A stretch of 64,000 nucleotides of DNA from Psychrobacter sp. 4Dc (lineage in GTDB: Bacteria; Pseudomonadota; Gammaproteobacteria; Pseudomonadales; Moraxellaceae). The stretch lies in assembly GCF_002836715.1 (NCBI RefSeq), contig NZ_PJAT01000017.1, positions 1-64,000 on the forward strand, read 5' to 3'. Under the pieces are notes generated by a model. The model was not told where the DNA came from and searched no databases. It saw only the letters and a program-made list of their open reading frames with translations. Numbering within the stretch: the first letter of the stretch is position 1; each line of letters opens with the position of its first letter. Shown here piece by piece: positions 8,951 through 19,118 of the stretch. The position numbers were made by a program, and so were the translations under genes.

Positions 8951-9505
8951 ATGATCAAAGAGATTAAGCAAGACGGCGAAGCACGCATGCAAAAAACATT
9001 GGAAGCGCTTGAAAGCACTTTCAGTAAAGTTCGTACTGGTCGTGCGCATCCAGGTATGTTGTCAGGTGTGATGGTCAGCTACTACGGTTCTGATACACCA
9101 TTGAACCAAGTGGCAAGCGTTAACGTTGAAGATTCACGTACCTTATTGGTTCAGCCTTTTGACCGTACGATGGTACAAGCAGTAGACAAGGCCATTCGTG
9201 AAGCAGATTTGGGTCTAAACCCAATGTCTGCTGATGTGATTCGTGTGCCGATGCCAGCATTGACAGAAGATACCCGTCGCGATATGCAAAAACTTGCACG
9301 TGGTGAAGCTGAGAGCAGCCGAGTTTCTATCCGTAATATTCGTCGTGACATGATGAACGATATTAAAGACTTGGCAAAAGAAAAAGAAATCTCAGAAGAT
9401 GACGAGCGCCGCGCTAGTGATGATATTCAAAAAATCACTGACAAGTATATCGAAACAATCGATGCTCGCTTGAGTAAGAAAGAAAGCGATTTGATGGAAG
9501 TTTAA
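8951..9505 (+). CDS. frr: Ribosome recycling factor
   Basis: Works with EF-G to split the post-termination ribosome. It is 184 residues, full family length, almost entirely helical and charged, with the RRF pattern [12 protein letters not shown] near residue 28 and [18 protein letters not shown] at about 102-119. The Shine-Dalgarno sequence AAGGA lies 6 bp before the ATG. It follows pyrH and is closed by a terminator at 9564-9597, so pyrH-frr probably form one transcript. Confidence 0.97.
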   Translation: MIKEIKQDGEARMQKTLEALESTFSKVRTGRAHPGMLSGVMVSYYGSDTPLNQVASVNVEDSRTLLVQPFDRTMVQAVDKAIREADLGLNPMSADVIRVPMPALTEDTRRDMQKLARGEAESSRVSIRNIRRDMMNDIKDLAKEKEISEDDERRASDDIQKITDKYIETIDARLSKKESDLMEV

Positions 9506-9563
9506 TACTGATATATTTGGTGTTGATAGCAAGAAATAGTTCGGAAGATTACCTGTAATTGAG

Positions 9564-9597
9564 CAGCCAATACTTTATAGCTATTGGCTGTTTATTA
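9564..9597 (+). terminator. Intrinsic terminator after frr
   Basis: The 8-bp arms CAGCCAAT and ATTGGCTG are followed by TTTATTATT. The rest of the 389-bp gap before uppS (9598-9894) shows no further gene; a promoter for uppS is expected there but no confident consensus was found. Confidence 0.75.
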
Positions 9598-9894
9598 TTG
9601 TGTAGACTGATATAGTCAATCTTTCATAAAAGAGCGACAGCGTTGACCTCGCTTAAAGTATCACAGTTACATCTGCACTCGGTTGCTCTGTTTCTCTTTT
9701 AAACTGAATCAACCATATGAGGCCATATCTAAGGCACGCAAAAGGTGTGATTGATTGAGCTGTATCTATCGCATTCTGAACGCTAAAAACTAACAATGCA
9801 ATTGTGATAAGTTAGTGAATTATATAAATGTCGCTTTTTAATCGCTGTTACACACGTTATTATTATTTTACCTTAACAATAAGCAAGTTCGCCT

Positions 9895-10653
9895 ATGTCC
9901 ACTTCAGCCGTTTTGGCACCCGCTATTCTTCCGCGTCATATCGCCATCATTATGGATGGTAATAATCGCTATGGTAAGGCCAATGATTTGGGCCACGGTC
10001 AAGGACATGTGGCTGGCAAAGATGCGCTCGACCCTATCGTTGATTACTGTGTCAATACAGGCATTGAAGTACTGACTGTATTTGCGTTTTCTAGCGAAAA
10101 TTGGCAGAGACCGCCTAATGAGGTAGCATTGTTGATGCAGCTACTTACATCGACGATTCATGAGCAAATGCCGCGCATGAATGAGTATCGTATTCGCTTG
10201 CGTTTCATCGGTGACCGTAGTCAACTTAGTGCGTCGCTGCAAGCGTTAATGGCTGACGCGGAAGAAAAGACGGCGGATTTTGATGCGATGACGCTGGTGA
10301 TTGCGATTAGCTACGGTGGACAATGGGATATCGCAAATGCAGCACAACAGCTGGCTCAGCAAGTGCAAGCTGGCAAATTAAAAGCGGAAAATGTCAGTGA
10401 GGAGTTGTTAGGTAACTACGTACAATTAGCCGATACGCCAGCAGTAGATATGCTGGTACGTACGGGCGGCGAGTATCGTATTTCTAATTTCTTATTGTGG
10501 CAATCTGCTTATGCTGAGCTGTTCTTCACTCCTACATTATGGCCAAATTTTACAGCAGAAGAGCTAGCTTCGATGACCACAGAGTTTGCTAAACGTCAAC
10601 GCCGCTTTGGCAAAACCAGCGAGCAGGTAGTGATAGAGCAGCAAGGGCACTGA
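9895..10653 (+). CDS. uppS: Undecaprenyl diphosphate synthase (cis-prenyltransferase)
   Basis: Adds isopentenyl units to farnesyl diphosphate to make C55-PP, the lipid carrier for peptidoglycan and O-antigen. It is 252 residues, family length. The catalytic Asp is D21 in HIAIIMDGNNRYGK; most homologues read MDGNGRW, so the N and Y are variants. The later signatures VFAFSSENWQRP and MLVRTGGEYRISNFLLWQ (LIRTGGE-type) and the YAELFFTP motif are intact. cdsA follows after 189 bp. Confidence 0.95.
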   Translation: MSTSAVLAPAILPRHIAIIMDGNNRYGKANDLGHGQGHVAGKDALDPIVDYCVNTGIEVLTVFAFSSENWQRPPNEVALLMQLLTSTIHEQMPRMNEYRIRLRFIGDRSQLSASLQALMADAEEKTADFDAMTLVIAISYGGQWDIANAAQQLAQQVQAGKLKAENVSEELLGNYVQLADTPAVDMLVRTGGEYRISNFLLWQSAYAELFFTPTLWPNFTAEELASMTTEFAKRQRRFGKTSEQVVIEQQGH

Positions 10654-10842
10654 GCAGTGAGCTGATAGATAAGTTTAGTCGGTTCAGTTCAGTTAGTATT
10701 GTATAACTGGTCAATAGGGTTGGTTTATGCAATGATAAACGGCTTGAATTAGTATTGAATGCTATCACTAGGCCATCGTTAGTTAGCTGCTATAATGCAT
10801 TTTTTGACCATCTGTTCTTCATTATTATAAGGCTCGATAAGT

Positions 10843-11652
10843 ATGTGGCAACGAATTAAGACGGCAATTGTTCTCGTTATTATCGTTGGTATTGCAATGT
10901 TTGCGAGCCAAACGCCTATTTTATTTGCACCACTGTTGGCCATTGGGGTCATTATCGCCGCTCATGAGTGGGCTAAATTGATGCCTAAATGGCGCCAGCC
11001 TGTGGTATTCGTTCTATTGATTTTAGCGCTCACTATATCCTCACTAATGTTCAAAGTGACTTGGTTGTTTTGGTGGGTGGCGTCACTCGTTATATGGCTG
11101 ATGGCGCTGTCTTGGGTTCGAGTCTTCCCAACACAAACAAGATGGTACGGCAACCAATTGGCAATGATGGGCGCAGTTATTTTAACGGCATCTATTACGG
11201 CGATGTTCTATCTCTGGCAACTGTCGGCATGGTGGCTGCTGTATGTGTTCTTATTAGTATGGTGTGCAGATAGTGGCGCATATTTCGTTGGACGCAAGTT
11301 TGGTCGCCGAAAAATGGCACCCAATGTATCGCCCAATAAGAGCATGGAAGGGTTGGCTGGTGGCCTCGTCACAGGGCTATTAGTTGTGGTAGCTATCAGC
11401 GTCTTTAAATTACAGCTGACGGGTGTACCGCTAATCGCATTTGTAGCGTTATCGGCCATCACTATTCTTGCCTCTGTACTTGGAGACTTGTTTGAGTCGA
11501 TGCTCAAGCGCCGTGCTGATGTAAAAGATTCAGGCACTATCTTGCCAGGTCACGGTGGTATCCTTGATCGTATTGATTCGCTTCTGTCTGCAACACCGAT
11601 ATTTGCCCTTGGTTTTTGGGCGATACAGCAGCTTGGTTTGATAGTGGTATAA
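10843..11652 (+). CDS. cdsA: Phosphatidate cytidylyltransferase (CDP-diglyceride synthase)
   Basis: An integral inner-membrane enzyme converting phosphatidic acid and CTP to CDP-diacylglycerol for phospholipid synthesis. It is 269 residues with about eight hydrophobic segments (for example 9-40, 54-90, 106-140, 170-215). The family signature is at about 215-245, including KDSGTILPGHGGILDR. NKSMEGLAGG at about 165-174 is also typical. A TATAAT at 10791 lies a short way upstream but has no good -35 partner. Confidence 0.95.
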   Translation: MWQRIKTAIVLVIIVGIAMFASQTPILFAPLLAIGVIIAAHEWAKLMPKWRQPVVFVLLILALTISSLMFKVTWLFWWVASLVIWLMALSWVRVFPTQTRWYGNQLAMMGAVILTASITAMFYLWQLSAWWLLYVFLLVWCADSGAYFVGRKFGRRKMAPNVSPNKSMEGLAGGLVTGLLVVVAISVFKLQLTGVPLIAFVALSAITILASVLGDLFESMLKRRADVKDSGTILPGHGGILDRIDSLLSATPIFALGFWAIQQLGLIVV

Positions 11653-11831
11653 GGTTTTATAGCAGCACTGTTCTATTTAAACCTACTCTGTCGTTTATTC
11701 TCAGTAATATTGATATAAGTGAGCCGAGCGCGAGTAATACATTAGTATGGCAAGCGTGGCTACTAGCATGACAATTTTATAGTTAACAGACGTTATTCTA
11801 TTTTTATTATTTTTAAGTATCATGGGCATTA

Positions 11832-13040
11832 ATGGTTATGACGCAACGCATCGCCGTACTAGGCGCGACAGGCTCGATTGGCGATAGCACCTTAGCAATA
11901 TTAGCGGCGCAACCGCACACCTATGAAGTCTATGCTTTATCAGGCTATCATCGCTTAGATAAGCTATTTGCGCTCTGTCAGCAATTTCTGCCGAAACGCG
12001 TTAGTGTGCCGACGTCAGCCGTAGATGATTTTGCTAACAGGCTTAAAGCGGCAGGGATTGCTAGTGATGTCGTAGGGGGCGAGGCAGGATTGGTAGATAT
12101 TGCCACTGACTCACAGACTGATACGGTTGTAGCGGCGATTGTAGGGGCGGCAGGGCTGCCGTCCACGTTAGCAGCAGCGCGTGCAGGCAAACGTATCTTG
12201 TTGGCCAACAAAGAAGCCTTAGTCATGGCAGGTAAGGTCATGATTGATGCGGTCAAGACACATAAAGCCACTTTGCTGCCGCTAGACTCTGAACACAATG
12301 CTATTTTTCAATGCTTACCACTCGCTATTCAACAAGACCATACGCAAATCCATCAGTCAAATCATGGTGTCCGCAAACTGTGGTTAACAGCCTCTGGTGG
12401 GCCATTTTTGCAGCAGTCGTTCGAGCAAATGCAGCAGGCAAGTGTCGCAGAAGCGGTCAAACACCCTAATTGGTCAATGGGTCAAAAAATATCTGTCGAT
12501 TCGGCGACGATGATGAATAAAGGGCTTGAGCTGATAGAAGCCTGCCACTTATTTGATTTGCCTGAAGATAAGATAAATGTGGTCATTCATCCACAAAGTA
12601 TCATTCACTCAATGGTAGAATATAGCGATGGGAGTTTTTTGGCGCAGCTGGGCAGTCCAGACATGAAAACGCCCATTGCGCACGCGCTGAGTTATCCTGA
12701 TCGGATGGATAGTGGCTCACAGCCGTTAGACTTATTTGCACTCAGTGGTTTGGAGTTTATTGAGCCAGACTTGCAAAAATTCGCCTGCCTGCGTTTGGCT
12801 CGTCAAGCCATGCAAGCCGGAACACAAGCCACGATTGTGCTCAATGCGGCAAATGAAATTGCAGTGGCGGCGTTCCTTGATGGGAAAATTCGTTTGACTG
12901 ATATTGCTAATATTAACGAACAAGCCTTAAATGACATACAGCTGCCCCCATTGAACGAAACTGCTGACATAGAAGACATATTGGCAATCGATAAGATTGC
13001 ACGCCACTTGACTGATAAGTTGGTAGCAAAGCTAACATAA
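11832..13040 (+). CDS. dxr: 1-deoxy-D-xylulose 5-phosphate reductoisomerase
   Basis: The second step of the MEP isoprenoid pathway: NADPH-dependent rearrangement and reduction of DXP to MEP. The NADPH motif GATGSIGDSTL is at about 11-21. The metal-binding DSEHNA is near 153-158 and SATMMNKGLELIEACHLF lies in the catalytic region. It is 402 residues, family length. Two close starts exist, ATG 11832 and ATG 11838 (MTQRIAVLG); the second matches most homologues better. It supplies precursor to UppS upstream and lies before rseP. Confidence 0.95.
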   Translation: MVMTQRIAVLGATGSIGDSTLAILAAQPHTYEVYALSGYHRLDKLFALCQQFLPKRVSVPTSAVDDFANRLKAAGIASDVVGGEAGLVDIATDSQTDTVVAAIVGAAGLPSTLAAARAGKRILLANKEALVMAGKVMIDAVKTHKATLLPLDSEHNAIFQCLPLAIQQDHTQIHQSNHGVRKLWLTASGGPFLQQSFEQMQQASVAEAVKHPNWSMGQKISVDSATMMNKGLELIEACHLFDLPEDKINVVIHPQSIIHSMVEYSDGSFLAQLGSPDMKTPIAHALSYPDRMDSGSQPLDLFALSGLEFIEPDLQKFACLRLARQAMQAGTQATIVLNAANEIAVAAFLDGKIRLTDIANINEQALNDIQLPPLNETADIEDILAIDKIARHLTDKLVAKLT

Positions 13041-13136
13041 TCGTAGCAAGCGTCTCTTAGCTGATACGTGACATTGATAAACGATATTGGCGAAGATGTT
13101 AATAAAAATGCTGAGAGACAATACTGAGAAAAAATC

Positions 13137-14513
13137 ATGACGTTTTTACTAACACTTCTTGCCGCAATCTTTGTCTTAGGCCCGCTTATTGCCTTACACG
13201 AATGGGGACATTATATTGTGGCGCGGCTTTGCGGTGTCAAAGTACTAACGTACTCTATCGGTTTTGGCCCTAAAGTTTTTGGTTGGACCAGTAAAAAGAG
13301 CGGCATCGACTATCGTATCTCAGCATTGCCACTCGGCGGTTACGTAAAGATGCTGGATGAGCGTGAAGGTAATGTGGCAAAAGATGAGCAGCACCTTGCG
13401 TTTAATCGGCAGCATCCGCTCAAGAAAATTGCTATCGTTGCAGCTGGTCCTATCATGAATTTTGTTATCGCTATCGCGCTATTTTGGGTACTATTTATGA
13501 CCCCATCTGAGCAGTTGGCGACTAAGATTGGACAAGTACTACCAGATACGCCTGCTGCGATGGCACAGTTGCCGGTCGGTAATAAGATTGTTGCGATTGA
13601 TGGACATGATGTGCAGACATGGGAAGGTATTAACTATCGCCTTGCAGGACGTATGGGTGAGACGGATAATGTCAGCATTACCTTGCAGTCAGACGCCCAA
13701 ACCAATCAGTCGACTAAAACCTATCAAGCACCAGTTACGCAGTTTATGCAAGGTGAGGCTCAAGGCAAAGACGCATTGACCAGCTTTGGTATGTTGCCAT
13801 GGCAGCCGCAGATTGCGCCGATTGTAGGCGGTTTGACTCCCGATGGTGCCGCTAGCCGCCAAGGTCTAAAGGTTGGCGACCGCATTACTGCTATTAATAA
13901 TGAGTCAATCGAAGATTGGATTACTGCCACACGTATCATTCGTGATAATCCTGAGACGCTATTGAACTTTACGGTGTTACGTGATGATAAGTCTGTACAG
14001 TTGCAGATTATGCCTCAAGGCAAAAAAGACAACTTAGGTAATGATTACGGACAGATTGGTGCAATGGTGGATCAGACTGAGATTGTGATTCCTGATGATT
14101 ACAAGACTACCGTGGTCTACGGTCCTAGTGAGTCGTTAGTGAAGTCGTTTGAAAAGACTGAGCAGCTAGCAGTAATGACGGTAAGCTCGATGGGAAAAAT
14201 GCTGTCAGGTATGATTGGTTTAGACAATCTATCAGGGCCAATTACCATTGCCAAAGTCGCCAAACAAAGCTTTGATATCAGTTGGCAAATGGTATTATCG
14301 ACAGCGGCGCTGATTAGCCTGAGTCTTGCCGTCTTAAACCTTTTGCCGATTCCAGTATTAGATGGTGGTCATATTGTATATCACTTTATTGAGTTGATTC
14401 GCGGCAAGCCATTGTCTGAAGGTGTGCAAATGGTCGGTCTAAATATCGGTTTACTCTTGCTGGCAGGTTTCATGGTGTTAGCAATTGGTAATGACATCAG
14501 CCGACTATTTTGA
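13137..14513 (+). CDS. rseP: RIP metalloprotease RseP (site-2 protease)
   Basis: An inner-membrane zinc protease that cleaves the anti-sigma factor RseA and clears remnant signal peptides. The zinc motif is H21-E-x2-H25 (HEWGH) in the first membrane helix. Two PDZ domains lie at about 120-200 and 225-300, and the C-terminal membrane part carries NLLPIPVLDGGH, the third metal ligand motif. It is 458 residues, family length. It lies between dxr and bamA, the conserved order, and links outer-membrane assembly stress to transcription. Confidence 0.96.
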   Translation: MTFLLTLLAAIFVLGPLIALHEWGHYIVARLCGVKVLTYSIGFGPKVFGWTSKKSGIDYRISALPLGGYVKMLDEREGNVAKDEQHLAFNRQHPLKKIAIVAAGPIMNFVIAIALFWVLFMTPSEQLATKIGQVLPDTPAAMAQLPVGNKIVAIDGHDVQTWEGINYRLAGRMGETDNVSITLQSDAQTNQSTKTYQAPVTQFMQGEAQGKDALTSFGMLPWQPQIAPIVGGLTPDGAASRQGLKVGDRITAINNESIEDWITATRIIRDNPETLLNFTVLRDDKSVQLQIMPQGKKDNLGNDYGQIGAMVDQTEIVIPDDYKTTVVYGPSESLVKSFEKTEQLAVMTVSSMGKMLSGMIGLDNLSGPITIAKVAKQSFDISWQMVLSTAALISLSLAVLNLLPIPVLDGGHIVYHFIELIRGKPLSEGVQMVGLNIGLLLLAGFMVLAIGNDISRLF

Positions 14514-14775
14514 TCAACTGATGAGCAATATGGCTGATAAAGCACGATATACTAATGGTTTTACGCCTATTATAAGCTGATTATTGTTATGATAGGAATG
14601 CTACTCTGTGTCGCAGCCTCTGTACTAATCGTAATTTTTAGTTTATTTTGTGATGCAATTTATATAAAGTGTTCTGAGTTACCCTTGCATGGGTTTATAA
14701 CCTTATGCGCACGGGTTAGACAATACGTGCCTTTTAACTTAACTTAAGCAATTTTTTTATTGACGGATAGTGTTT

Positions 14776-17193
14776 ATGCGTACGCCTTTAATTATGAGCG
14801 CGGCTGGGTTGCCGTTAGTTGTAGCGATGATGAGTATGCCAGTACAGGCTGCAGAATTTGTAGTAACTGATATTGGTTTTAACGGCCTACAACGCCTAAC
14901 CCCTGATAGCCTCTATCCGGTCTTACCTGTTACGGTAGGCGATACGGTGAATGATAGTAGCTTAGCTGCCAGTATTAAGGCGCTATATGCAACTGAGAAC
15001 TTTGCTGATATTCAAAGCCGTGTCGAAGGTGGTAAGCTAAGGTTTGACGTCATTGAGCGTCCAACGATCGCTGAAGTTACTTTCGAAGGTAACAAGCTCA
15101 TTCCAAAAGAAGGACTTGAGCAGGGATTGAAGAATGCTGGTCTTTCTGCTGGTGACGTACTTAAGCAGTCTACTTTGCAAGGCGTGGCTAATGAGCTACA
15201 ACAGCAATACGTTAGCCAAGGTTACTACAATAGTAATATCGAAGTAGATCAAACGGTACTTGATGGTAACCGCGTAAAACTTGACGTGCGCTTTGTAGAA
15301 GGCAAGCCTGCTAAAGTTGTCGATATCAACATTATTGGTAATAAGCACTTTAGTGATGAAGAGATTAAAGACGTTTTCGCGGTAAAAGAATCTTCATGGA
15401 CACGTCTATTATCTAAGTCTGATCGATACGCTCAAGAAAAACTGGCCGCCAGTCTAGAGAGTTTAAAGGCGCTATATCAAAACGATGGTTATGTGCGTTT
15501 TTCAGTTGATAATGCCGTATTGAACATCAGCGAAGATAAAAGTAGTGTGTTTATCGAAGTTAGCTTAAGCGAAGGCGAACAATACCAGTTTGGCGAAGTA
15601 AACTTTTTAGGTAAACCTACCTTTGAAAATAGTGAGCTAAAAGAGCTGGTGAGCTTTGCATCTAATGAAAAGTACTCGCAAGCAAAACTAGACGAAACCA
15701 CTGCTTCTCTCAAAAGACGCTATGGTAACGAAGGCTATTATCTAGCTCAAATCAGACCAGTACCACGTATCAATGACGATACTAAAATGGTCGATGTCGA
15801 TTACTATATCGACCCTGCGCGTCCTATTTATGTGCGCCGTATCAACTTTACGGGTAACTTAAAAACTCAAGATGAAGTATTGCGCCGTGAAATGCGTCAG
15901 TTAGAAGGTACGCTATCGTCCAATGACAAAATTCAACTGTCACGCACGCGTTTGATGCGTACTGGCTTTTTTAAAAATGTCACTGTCGACGTTAAGCCTG
16001 TGCCCAACCAGCCAGACCAAGTTGATGTCAACTATACGGTCGAAGAGCAGCCTTCTGGCAGCTCAACGATTGCTGCTGGTTACTCGCAAAGTGGCGGTGT
16101 GACTTTCCAGTTGGATTTAACCCAAAATAACTTTATGGGTACGGGTAACCGCGTGAAAGCAGCGCTATCACGTTCAGAAACGCGCGATTCTTACAGCTTA
16201 GGTTATACCGATCCGTACTTTACCGAAAACGGTGTGTCGCAAGGTGTCAGCGCATATTATCGCGAAACCAAATACGACGACAGAAACGTTAGTAAATATG
16301 TCACCGACGCTTATGGTGCCACGCTGAACTACAGCTATCCTGTTGATGAAACCAAACGTGTGAGCGCAGGCTTAAACGTTGATAAGACAACCGTGCGCGG
16401 TGGTAGCCGTCTTGGTGTGTCCAACGTGCAGCAGATTATTGATGGCGGCGGTACATTCGAGAAGTTCACGGATGTTGAACGTACTGGCTTTAAAAACGAT
16501 TATCAGACCTACAACTTATTACTGGGCTGGGATTATAGCACCTTAGATCGCCCTGTATTTCCAAATAAAGGCATGAGCCATACGGTCGATGCGACCATTG
16601 GTCTTGGTGATGCTAATTACCAGAAGCTAACTTATAGCGGCAATATATATTACCCTATTTATAAAGACGTGATCGCGCGTGGTTATACCAAGCTTGGCTA
16701 TGGTAATGATTTGCCATTCTATGAAAACTTCTATGCTGGTGGTTATGGTTCGGTTCGTGGTTATAAATCATCAAGATTGGGTCCTAAGTCGCAAAGCTAT
16801 AATGATGCCATCAATGATAGTGTTCGTTATAAGGACGAAAAAGTAGGTGGTAATGCGTTAGTTACTTTTGGTACCGAATTGATTTTACCGATGCCGTTTA
16901 AAGGCGATTGGGCAGACCAAGTACGTCCAGTACTATTTGCTGAAGGTGGTCAGGTATTTGATACCACGGATAAAGAAGATCGTACCTTTATTGATCCAGA
17001 TACGACAAATCCAGATAGAGATACCGGTGTTCCACTATTAACTCAAGATAATAAATTCCGCTTTAGTGCGGGTTTAGGTGTCACTTGGTATACGCCAATT
17101 GGTCCAATCTCACTTAGCTACGCGGTACCATTTGGTGACAAAGAAGGCGATGAGACTGAAAAAGTCCAGTTCCAGATTGGTAATACATTCTAA
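14776..17193 (+). CDS. bamA: Outer-membrane protein assembly factor BamA
   Basis: The core Omp85 protein of the BAM complex that folds beta-barrels into the outer membrane. From ATG 14776 there is a signal peptide (MRTPLIMSAAGLPLVV, cleavage after VQA near residue 26), five POTRA domains to about residue 430 (each with the FxGN or G-x2-F pattern, such as VTFEGNKLIP), and a C-terminal 16-strand barrel with the L6 motif VRGYKSSRLGP and a terminal Phe (QIGNTF). It is 805 residues, the usual size. A GTG two codons upstream (14770) is an alternative start. skp, normally next, is missing. Confidence 0.96.
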   Translation: MRTPLIMSAAGLPLVVAMMSMPVQAAEFVVTDIGFNGLQRLTPDSLYPVLPVTVGDTVNDSSLAASIKALYATENFADIQSRVEGGKLRFDVIERPTIAEVTFEGNKLIPKEGLEQGLKNAGLSAGDVLKQSTLQGVANELQQQYVSQGYYNSNIEVDQTVLDGNRVKLDVRFVEGKPAKVVDINIIGNKHFSDEEIKDVFAVKESSWTRLLSKSDRYAQEKLAASLESLKALYQNDGYVRFSVDNAVLNISEDKSSVFIEVSLSEGEQYQFGEVNFLGKPTFENSELKELVSFASNEKYSQAKLDETTASLKRRYGNEGYYLAQIRPVPRINDDTKMVDVDYYIDPARPIYVRRINFTGNLKTQDEVLRREMRQLEGTLSSNDKIQLSRTRLMRTGFFKNVTVDVKPVPNQPDQVDVNYTVEEQPSGSSTIAAGYSQSGGVTFQLDLTQNNFMGTGNRVKAALSRSETRDSYSLGYTDPYFTENGVSQGVSAYYRETKYDDRNVSKYVTDAYGATLNYSYPVDETKRVSAGLNVDKTTVRGGSRLGVSNVQQIIDGGGTFEKFTDVERTGFKNDYQTYNLLLGWDYSTLDRPVFPNKGMSHTVDATIGLGDANYQKLTYSGNIYYPIYKDVIARGYTKLGYGNDLPFYENFYAGGYGSVRGYKSSRLGPKSQSYNDAINDSVRYKDEKVGGNALVTFGTELILPMPFKGDWADQVRPVLFAEGGQVFDTTDKEDRTFIDPDTTNPDRDTGVPLLTQDNKFRFSAGLGVTWYTPIGPISLSYAVPFGDKEGDETEKVQFQIGNTF

Positions 17194-17339
17194 ATTAATG
17201 ACATCATTCTCATCTATTTGAGTAGTTTTAGAGATTGTCTCAAATAGACGGAAATATCATTAGAGCTTAGTAGGTCGTCAAAACGCATTGTTATTTTGGC
17301 GACCGTTTCATTTATAACCATATTTTATTAATAGTCATT

Positions 17340-18356
17340 ATGATAACGATTGAGCAACTCATTACTCGAATTGAGCAGCGTCAGCCTATTATTAATAAGG
17401 CTGAGATTGATACTGAGCAATTGTGTCAACCATTCAGTAGCGTCGGTAGTTTGACGACAGCCAGTCAGCAGCAGTTAAGCTTTTTGGCAGATCCTCACTA
17501 TATCTCTAGCTTGGCTAGCAGTGACGCAGGCGCGGTGTTGGTAACGGAAGCATATCGTGACCAAGTGCCTACCTCAGCGATAGCGCTAGTCGTCTCAAAT
17601 CCATATTTGGCTTATGCCAGTGCCAGTCAGCTGTTTGCACGTCATTCTTTATCTAACGGGATTCATCCTAGTGCTGTGATTGCAGACAGTGCTGTTATTG
17701 GCGAGCAAGTCAATATCGGCCCTTTTTGTGTGATTAGTGACAATGTGCAAATAGGGGCGCGTAGCTCACTCGATGCTCATGTTGTGGTTGAGGCCAATAC
17801 CAGTATCGGTACCGATTGTGTGGTTAAGTCGCAAGTCGTTGTCGGGCCTGAGTGTGTCATTGGTAATTACGTTAGATTGCATGCAGGGGTAAGCATCGGA
17901 TCTGAAGGGTTCGGGTTTGCCCCGACTAAAGATCCTAGTAACACAGGTTGGGAGCGCATTGCCCAGTTAGGCCGTGTCATTATTGGTGATTATGTACGAG
18001 TTGGTAGCCAGACGTGTATCGATCGTGGCGCTATTGATGATACTGTTATTGGTAATCACGTGATTATTGATAATTTGGTACAAGTTGCCCATAACGTCCG
18101 TATTGGTGACGGTACTGCTATTGCTGCTCAAACGGGTATTGCGGGTAGTACTACGATAGGTAAGCGCTGTATAATAGGCGGCGCTGTCGGTATCACAGGG
18201 CATATCGAGATTACAGACGATGTTGTTTTGTCCGGCATGACCATGGTAACCAAATCCATTAAAACCGCTGGCTCATATTCATCTGGTACTGCTGCAATGC
18301 CGACTGCTAATTGGCGACGTGCGGCTGTACGTTTTCGTCAGCTGGGCAGTAACTAA
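17340..18356 (+). CDS. lpxD: UDP-3-O-(3-hydroxyacyl)glucosamine N-acyltransferase LpxD
   Basis: The third step of lipid A synthesis: N-acylation of UDP-3-O-acyl-GlcN from an acyl-ACP. An N-terminal uridine-binding domain is followed from about residue 105 by a left-handed beta-helix of hexapeptide repeats (IHPSAVIADSAVIGEQVNIG). The catalytic His lies in LVQVAHNVRIGDG (about residue 248). It is 338 residues, family length. It directly follows bamA after 146 bp with no skp, then fabZ and lpxA. Confidence 0.96.
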   Translation: MITIEQLITRIEQRQPIINKAEIDTEQLCQPFSSVGSLTTASQQQLSFLADPHYISSLASSDAGAVLVTEAYRDQVPTSAIALVVSNPYLAYASASQLFARHSLSNGIHPSAVIADSAVIGEQVNIGPFCVISDNVQIGARSSLDAHVVVEANTSIGTDCVVKSQVVVGPECVIGNYVRLHAGVSIGSEGFGFAPTKDPSNTGWERIAQLGRVIIGDYVRVGSQTCIDRGAIDDTVIGNHVIIDNLVQVAHNVRIGDGTAIAAQTGIAGSTTIGKRCIIGGAVGITGHIEITDDVVLSGMTMVTKSIKTAGSYSSGTAAMPTANWRRAAVRFRQLGSN

Positions 18357-18408
18357 TACAAACACAAACAAATGATAGATATTCAAAACACAGCAAGGAA
18401 GCGTCATT

Positions 18409-18945
18409 ATGAGCAATAACAATATAGATATCCCAACTGATGAAGACGTTAAAAGCTTGGCTGAGCAAGGTCTTACGCTACCATTGATGTATCATACGAT
18501 TAAGCATTACTTACCGCATCGTTATCCTTTTATGCTGGTAGATCGTATTGTAGCTTGTACGCCAGGTGAGTGTATTACTGGTATCAAAAACGTGACTATT
18601 AATGAAGAGTTTTTTAACGGTCACTTTCCTGATGAGCCAATTATGCCAGGGGTATTGATGGTAGAGTCGATGGCCCAGGTATCAGGAGTGCTTGGTTTTA
18701 TCAGTGCAGGACTGACAGCAGAAGACGGTTACCTCTATCTATTTGCAGGTGTGGATAAAGTCCGTTTTAAACGCCGTGTGATTCCTGGTGATCAGCTTAT
18801 CATTCGCGCAAAAACTGTGATGCAAAGACATGGTATCTATAAGTTTGATTGTACTGTCCATGTCGAAGATGAATTGGCGGCTAGTGCGCAAATTATGATT
18901 GCACGTCAAGAGCAGCAAAAACCTGCTAACGTGAAGGGTGCTTAA
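18409..18945 (+). CDS. fabZ: 3-hydroxyacyl-ACP dehydratase FabZ
   Basis: A hot-dog-fold dehydratase of fatty-acid elongation that competes with LpxA and LpxD for hydroxyacyl-ACP. Catalytic H72 (NGHFPDEPIMPGV) and E86 (MVESMAQ) are present. It is 178 residues against about 145-150 in most homologues; the excess is an acidic N-terminus of about 24 residues (MSNNNIDIPTDEDVKSLAEQ). The Shine-Dalgarno sequence AAGGAAG supports the annotated ATG, so the extension is probably real. Confidence 0.95.
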   Translation: MSNNNIDIPTDEDVKSLAEQGLTLPLMYHTIKHYLPHRYPFMLVDRIVACTPGECITGIKNVTINEEFFNGHFPDEPIMPGVLMVESMAQVSGVLGFISAGLTAEDGYLYLFAGVDKVRFKRRVIPGDQLIIRAKTVMQRHGIYKFDCTVHVEDELAASAQIMIARQEQQKPANVKGA

Positions 18946-19118
18946 GTTTTTAATAAGCCATACTGTACAAAGAGCAATATTGAAACCGCTCACTACCACT
19001 GCAATAAATAGCTATATGTAAATTCAACAACATAACTGGTATTAGCTTCGTTAGTAACACTGAAATAGCGATACTTTTTTATTATTTACTCGCATCAAAT
19101 GATACAAGGGCCCATCTT

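Noticed and set aside
10791-10796. TATAAT upstream of cdsA
   Set aside because: No acceptable -35 at 16-18 bp; a lone hexamer in A+T-rich DNA is weak evidence.
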